Origin: Patescibacteria group bacterium
Lineage (GTDB): Bacteria > Patescibacteriota > Saccharimonadia > Saccharimonadales > Saccharimonadaceae
DNA: 7,809 nt
Reading direction: 5' to 3'
Assembly: GCA_030917245.1 (NCBI GenBank)
Contig: JAUPVA010000014.1
Coordinates: 1 to 7,809 of the forward strand
A program made the position numbers and the translations under genes. The notes beneath the pieces are model-generated. The model made no database searches. It was not told the origin of the DNA and saw only the letters and a program-made list of their open reading frames with translations. Shown in pieces: positions 3,945-7,809 of the stretch (positions within the stretch are counted from its first letter, which is position 1; each line of letters begins with the position of its first letter).

Positions 3945-6713
3945 ATGCGGCGGGATCGTCATCGTGAAATCGGCTTTACTCGTGACGTCGAACGACGTAT
4001 TAGCTCTCGTGTGACTGAAGCCGGCGGTATGCCTCAGGGTGAAATTAATCACGACCTGCGGCGTAAGATGGCAGAACGACTGGGCATCATCCGTAAGCCA
4101 AATCTCGACCTGGCAGTTCCTGAACGAAGAACTGATGTTGACTTAGGTAACTCTGAGCTACCGGTCAGCGATTATAAATCACAGATTATTGAATCAGTCC
4201 GTGACAACTTGATAACGATTATTGTCGCTGAAACAGGGGCAGGTAAGAGCACGCAGGTGCCGCAGTATTTGTTCGAACAAGGCTACGATGTCGTCATGAC
4301 TCAGCCTCGACGCATAGCTGCACAAATGCTTTCTGAGCAGATAGATCGCGAATTGGTTGGGTCACTCGAAACTGAAGGCTATGGACACGTAGGCTATCAG
4401 ACGGCGCGGAACAATACGATAAATGACCGGACGCGGATTGCCGTGGTTACCGATGGGCTTCGACTTGTGCAAGAACTTAATGAGCGCGACGAGATTGAAA
4501 ACGAAGTTCTGATTATTGACGAGGTCCATGAATGGAATACGAACATGGAGCTGCTGATTGCATTGGTCCGCAAGATGTCGCAAGAAAAGCCCCGTCTTCG
4601 AGTAGTCATTATGAGTGCAACTATTGATGCGAATGCGCTCGCGCAGTACTTCACTTGCGACAATCGTCGACCACCGATTATTGAAATTCCAGGAAGAACC
4701 CATACTGTTGAGATGACCGAAGAGCCCGAGTCGGACGTAGTGAGGGAAGCGGTGAAACATGCAACTGCCGACAAGACTGTTCTGGTGTTCCTACCAGGAT
4801 TGCGCGAGATCGAGGACACGAAAGACCAGATTCATCGTATGTTAATGGATAACGGGGTTCATGGCGTCGTGTTGCTGTCACTTCATGGCGACATGTCGCC
4901 CCAGGAACAAGAGGCGATTACTCGAACGTATCACGGCCCCAAAATCATTTGTGCCACCAACGTAGCTCAGACTAGCATAACCATTCCGGACGTCGATGTG
5001 GTAATCGATTCCGGCCTTGAGCGACGGGTAATGATTGATGATGATGGTGTCCAAAGTTTAGAACTCAACCATATATCAAGAGCTGATTGTATGCAGCGTG
5101 CGGGGCGATGTGGCCGGACTCACGACGGCTACTATACACTGACACGATACATATCGAGCGAAATGCGTAAGAAAAAACGTAGTGACGACACGCTCGGAGT
5201 ATTCCGATTTGTCGGTCTTGATGAGCAATACCATAAAGTGTCCAAGCAGGGCAGGCTAGATTATCCTATTCCTGAGATTCTACGAACTAATGCAGATAAA
5301 AGTACGCTTGCGATGGCCGCTGCTGGACTTGATATTAAGCACATTGAACTGTACCACCCTATCAGCGACAAAGTATTAAAGCGCTCTGCTAACCTGTTGC
5401 GCGTGCTAGGGGCCTTCGATGCTAATAATGTGGTAACGCAACGCGGACGCCGAATGAATCAATTCCCGGTACGGCCGAGTTTTGCTCGCATGCTGACCTA
5501 TGCAGAGGAGCAAGGCTTCAGCCAAGAAGCAAAGTCATACACTGCAGCAATGGTTGCGGCTATGGAAACCGGAGGATTACCAAACTATACGTTTGGAGCT
5601 GGTAAAGAGTGGCGCACGATAGCACCCGATAGAAGTTCGGATTATCTTTCACAGCTACAGATGTATCTTTCCATTCAAGATAATTACAATATGGGTATTG
5701 TTGCAGGTATGGATCTTAATCCGCGCAATGTGCTCGATGCCCGCAAGAACCACGAAAAACTGTTGCGTCGCATGAATGTTCCAATTCGCTCGCTGCCGGT
5801 AGAGATTGACCAAAATACTCGTGAACAATTGAGTGATGCAGTGGTTTCTGGCTTAGTCGATTTCGTGTACCGACAAAATGGGGGAGAGTACCGACGAACC
5901 TCAGAAGCACTCGGTAGAAGTGTTACGCAGCGAGTATTAAGTGATCGAAGCTTAGTGCGTGGCTCTGCGCTGTATGTGGTCGGAACGCCGTATAAGATTC
6001 CCTCTGTCGGAACACGACAAGAAAAACACATTTTGCAAGATGTACATGTAACGTCCGCAATGCAGCTTGGCCGGATGGCGGCAGAGTTGTGCGTATGGGA
6101 GGATGAGGCAACCGTATGGCGTGATGGCAAGCCAAAAGTGAAACAACGTTTAGCGTTTCGACAAACGGTTCCGATTGATCAATGGCGAGAAATTGATGCG
6201 GAGTGGACACCCGAGCTTCGCGATATGATTTTACGTGAATCACGAAATCGACCTGGTTCGGCGCTTAAAGAGCTGAACGATACCAAACGACAGCTCGAGC
6301 GGCTCTGGCATAGAGATACGTCTGTTCCGCGTATTACCCAAGACGAAATTGATTCAATCTTACGTAAATTAGCAACGCGGACTGTCTTAAGCCCAGGACA
6401 ACTTGACGACAAATTGCGTCGCCATATGCTTTCGAACGAAATGGGAATGAATAACTATATTGACGAAACGACAGTTGAAGCAATAATGGACCGCTCACCG
6501 GATTCCTTCGAGTGGAAGGGGATAAATCTTCAGATATCTTACAAGAGCGGAGCGCCGTACTTGAAGCATGCTTCGAAGGCGAGGGTAATTGAGCTGCTAG
6601 AACTCGGCAATACCTTAAAGCTAAAAGATGGGCGAAAGGTCATGATCACAATCGGACGTAAGACGCAGACGCTCTGGCAGTTCTCTCAAGATAAAAAGAA
6701 CGGTAAGTTATAA
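3945..6713 (+). CDS. DEAH-type RNA helicase, HrpA/HrpB family
   Basis: This 922-residue superfamily 2 ATPase should unwind RNA or ribonucleoprotein with ATP in the cytoplasm. Residues 1-75 form a basic lead-in. Motifs follow in order: Walker A ETGAGKST (96-103), Ia TQPRRIAA (119-126), motif II DEVH (192-195, in place of DEAH), motif III SAT (224-226), motif IV LVFLPGLREIE (280-290), SLHGDMSPQEQ (312-322), motif V ATNVAQTSITIPD (337-349) and motif VI QRAGRCGR (384-391). A helicase-associated helical region with LNPRNVLDARKNHE follows, then an OB-like part with YVVGTPYKIPS. The last segment (857-922), with LQISYKSGAPYLKH and LKDGRKVMITI, resembles the tail of HrpB rather than HrpA, so no symbol is given. 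A G-run (about 3933-3938) 6 nt before the ATG is a weak ribosome site. Its final codons contain the orn -10 box, and the next gene is also in RNA metabolism. Confidence 0.9.
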   Translation: MRRDRHREIGFTRDVERRISSRVTEAGGMPQGEINHDLRRKMAERLGIIRKPNLDLAVPERRTDVDLGNSELPVSDYKSQIIESVRDNLITIIVAETGAGKSTQVPQYLFEQGYDVVMTQPRRIAAQMLSEQIDRELVGSLETEGYGHVGYQTARNNTINDRTRIAVVTDGLRLVQELNERDEIENEVLIIDEVHEWNTNMELLIALVRKMSQEKPRLRVVIMSATIDANALAQYFTCDNRRPPIIEIPGRTHTVEMTEEPESDVVREAVKHATADKTVLVFLPGLREIEDTKDQIHRMLMDNGVHGVVLLSLHGDMSPQEQEAITRTYHGPKIICATNVAQTSITIPDVDVVIDSGLERRVMIDDDGVQSLELNHISRADCMQRAGRCGRTHDGYYTLTRYISSEMRKKKRSDDTLGVFRFVGLDEQYHKVSKQGRLDYPIPEILRTNADKSTLAMAAAGLDIKHIELYHPISDKVLKRSANLLRVLGAFDANNVVTQRGRRMNQFPVRPSFARMLTYAEEQGFSQEAKSYTAAMVAAMETGGLPNYTFGAGKEWRTIAPDRSSDYLSQLQMYLSIQDNYNMGIVAGMDLNPRNVLDARKNHEKLLRRMNVPIRSLPVEIDQNTREQLSDAVVSGLVDFVYRQNGGEYRRTSEALGRSVTQRVLSDRSLVRGSALYVVGTPYKIPSVGTRQEKHILQDVHVTSAMQLGRMAAELCVWEDEATVWRDGKPKVKQRLAFRQTVPIDQWREIDAEWTPELRDMILRESRNRPGSALKELNDTKRQLERLWHRDTSVPRITQDEIDSILRKLATRTVLSPGQLDDKLRRHMLSNEMGMNNYIDETTVEAIMDRSPDSFEWKGINLQISYKSGAPYLKHASKARVIELLELGNTLKLKDGRKVMITIGRKTQTLWQFSQDKKNGKL

Positions 6714-6714
6714 T
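6709..6714 (+). promoter_or_regulatory. -10 box of orn inside the helicase stop region
   Basis: A perfect TATAAT overlaps the helicase TAA stop (6711-6713) and ends 7 nt before the orn ATG. No convincing -35 or extended TG is present. If used, transcription would begin at or next to the orn start codon and give a leaderless message, independent of read-through from the helicase gene. Confidence 0.45.
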
Positions 6715-6721
6715 TAAGACT

Positions 6722-7255
6722 ATGAAACGTGCCACATTACTCTGGATAGACTTAGAGATGACCGGTCTTGACCCAAAGGAAGATCGAATTCTTGAAGTTG
6801 CTGCTATTGCTACCGACTGGAATTTTAATGAGATTGCCGCTTATACGGCGGTGAAAAAGGTTGGCTCGAGTCTGGTTGAGCAACGCATGGTGGGAGAATT
6901 TTGGGAGAAGTTCCCAAGCGTACGAGATGCATTAATTGCACAAAATATCGACGGAAAAAACGGTCGTACTGTTGAAAGCGAACTCTTGGCTTTTATTGAG
7001 GAGCATTTTGACGCTGATACGCGCGTCCTACTGGCAGGAAACTCAATCCATCAAGATCGTAAGTTCATCGAAAATGAGTGGCCTCGACTTGATAAGCGCT
7101 TGCATTACCGCATGCTAGATGTAAGTGCCTGGAAGGTCGTCTTTGACGGCAAATACAAGAAGCGATTCGCTAAGCCGGAAGCTCATAGGGCCCTTGAAGA
7201 CATTCGTGGCAGCATTGAAGAGCTGCAGTACTACCTTAAAAGGGTGAAGGTATGA
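6722..7255 (+). CDS. orn: Oligoribonuclease
   Basis: Orn is a DEDDh 3'-5' exoribonuclease that degrades the 2-5 nt RNAs (and pGpG) left by other nucleases, finishing RNA turnover in the cytoplasm. The 177-residue length matches the family. All catalytic residues are visible: D10 and E12 in WIDLEMTGLD, D112 in GNSIHQDRKFIENEWP, and H155 and D160 in EAHRALEDI. The Orn-specific EMTGLD and NSIHQDR strings separate it from other DEDDh exonucleases. The ATG begins directly at the first strand and has no Shine-Dalgarno sequence within normal range; with the -10 box 7 nt upstream, leaderless translation is likely. It lies 8 nt after the helicase gene and overlaps the YjbR gene by 4 nt, suggesting shared transcription. 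Confidence 0.97.
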   Translation: MKRATLLWIDLEMTGLDPKEDRILEVAAIATDWNFNEIAAYTAVKKVGSSLVEQRMVGEFWEKFPSVRDALIAQNIDGKNGRTVESELLAFIEEHFDADTRVLLAGNSIHQDRKFIENEWPRLDKRLHYRMLDVSAWKVVFDGKYKKRFAKPEAHRALEDIRGSIEELQYYLKRVKV

Positions 7256-7596
7256 CACATAAAGAGCTCGAGAGTTTTTTATTAGAGTTTCCCAACACTT
7301 GGCTTGATTTTCCGTTCGGGGAAGGTACTAGTGTGTACAAGGTGGGGCACAAAGAATCAGAGGATGGCAAGTTATTTGCGCTGATAGCCGATGGTTCAAA
7401 TCCGCTCCGTGTCAGTCTAAAGTGTGATCCGGTTCTGGCTGAGACTCTGCGAGAAAAGTACGAAACTGTCGTTCCTGGCTACCATTTGAACAAGAAGCAT
7501 TGGAACACCGTAATTTGCACCGGTCAACTGAGCGATGACGAAATTAAGGATTTGGCGCGCCTCAGTTATGACCTAGTAGCCAGCGCCTCTCTTTAG
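7252..7596 (+). CDS. YjbR/MmcQ family protein
   Basis: This 114-residue protein belongs to the MmcQ/YjbR family, whose CyaY-like fold has been proposed to bind DNA but has no settled function. The signature is PGYHLNKKHWNTV in the C-terminal half. LDFPFGEGTSVYKVG, KLFALIADG and LRVSLKCDP form the expected beta-sheet core before it. There is no signal peptide or membrane segment, and the length is normal. The start overlaps the orn stop as ATGA, so it is probably translated by coupling from orn; the weak GGTGAAGG upstream may help. It is the last gene of the rightward run and abuts the minus-strand gene stop-to-stop. Nothing in the context defines its role beyond co-expression with RNA decay genes. 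Confidence 0.9.
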   Translation: MTHKELESFLLEFPNTWLDFPFGEGTSVYKVGHKESEDGKLFALIADGSNPLRVSLKCDPVLAETLREKYETVVPGYHLNKKHWNTVICTGQLSDDEIKDLARLSYDLVASASL

Positions 7597-7616
7597 TTAC
7601 GAAGCGTTAAAGTTTT
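7591..7616 (+). terminator. Weak terminator candidate at the convergent junction
   Basis: CTTTA (7591-7595) pairs with TAAAG (7608-7612), and ACG (7599-7601) with CGT (7605-7607), leaving a 3-nt bulge (7596-7598) and a 3-nt AAG loop. TTTT (7613-7616) follows. The stem is AT-rich and uses both genes' stop codons, so it is a marginal plus-strand terminator. No T-run is present for the minus-strand gene. Confidence 0.3.
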
Positions 7617-7809
7617 CAAAATCTTTCGTGAGCGGGGCAAGATTTTCGTAACCGGTATCGAGCGCTGTTTTGAGCGACTTGCTACGAGACTTCTTGTAAA
7701 GCACAGTCATATCGCTTTGGAGTGTTTTCAACGCATAGGTCATTTCGCGGGCATATGTGCGGTCATAGGCTGCGTTCAAGCGAGCATCTTCGAGCCGCGA
7801 CTCAAGCGA
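7597..7809 (-). CDS. C-terminal fragment of an unrecognised protein
   Basis: This frame is open on the minus strand from the right window edge to a TAA stop at 7599-7597, giving at least 71 residues. It reads through a TTG at 7779-7777 that could be mistaken for a start; coding continues upstream as SLESRLEDAR, so the true start is outside the window. The visible part is highly charged and helical: AAYDRTYAREMTYALKTLQ, then YKKSRSKSLKTALDTGYENL and a tail ending DFENFNAS. There is no membrane segment in view. The spacing of YDRTYAREM and the late LAPLTKDF loosely recalls the helical DUF4142 (ferritin-like) tail, but this is too weak to assign. It converges on the YjbR gene with no bases between the two stop codons. 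Confidence 0.6.
   Translation of the reverse strand, partial: SLESRLEDARLNAAYDRTYAREMTYALKTLQSDMTVLYKKSRSKSLKTALDTGYENLAPLTKDFENFNAS

Noticed and set aside
4397..4819. Minus-strand frames of 132-140 codons inside the helicase gene
   Set aside because: They overlap helicase motifs II-IV on the opposite strand and resemble no protein family.
7777..7779. TTG as the start of the minus-strand gene, giving a complete 60-aa protein
   Set aside because: The frame stays open to the window edge with similar charged helical sequence, so a truncated larger gene is more likely.

Overview
The window looks like chromosome from a small-genome bacterium, most plausibly a Candidatus Saccharibacteria (TM7)-type member of the Candidate Phyla Radiation. 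This is inferred from the style of several proteins: a short divergent ArgS, an MscL with an Ala/Lys-rich N-terminal extension, and a stand-alone HrpA/HrpB-like helicase beside orn. Tight packing fits too. TGA acts as a normal stop, at the ends of the winged-helix, FMN reductase and orn genes, which argues against the UGA=Gly lineages (Gracilibacteria, Absconditabacteria). The taxonomy rests on reading alone, without a search.

Layout, left to right. (1) 35-1716: an extended -10 promoter almost touching the start codon of argS (arginyl-tRNA synthetase). (2) 1717-2295: a compact segment with a good sigma70-type promoter overlapped by a 7-bp palindrome, a 22-codon leader-like ORF, a strong GC-rich hairpin, an 81-aa GC-rich gene that may be a winged-helix protein, and a further structured stretch. 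Its base and codon use differ from both sides, so it looks acquired. (3) 2296-2858: a perfect 10-bp-arm palindrome over an extended -10 promoter, then mscL (mechanosensitive channel), closed by a clear intrinsic terminator. (4) 2869-3864: a promoter and a two-gene operon with a 4-nt ATGA overlap, encoding an NADPH-dependent FMN reductase-family protein and msrB (methionine-R-sulfoxide reductase). (5) 3880-7616: a 922-aa DEAH-type RNA helicase (DEVH variant), orn (oligoribonuclease) and a YjbR/MmcQ-family gene that overlaps orn by 4 nt. (6) 7597-7809, minus strand: the C-terminal part of an unrecognised gene that runs off the window and abuts the YjbR gene stop-to-stop.

Most genes are housekeeping: translation (argS), osmotic protection (mscL), oxidative protein repair (FMN reductase plus MsrB) and RNA remodelling and turnover (helicase plus Orn). 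The least ordinary stretch is 1717-2356, where two different palindromes each sit on a promoter and a possible attenuator precedes a foreign-looking small gene. The second theme is that argS and orn have -10 boxes 7-8 nt from their ATG and no usable Shine-Dalgarno sequence, which predicts leaderless mRNAs, while the other main genes in the window have recognisable ribosome binding sites. No RNA gene, CRISPR array, insertion sequence or replication origin was seen. No gene-free stretch exceeds 300 bases.
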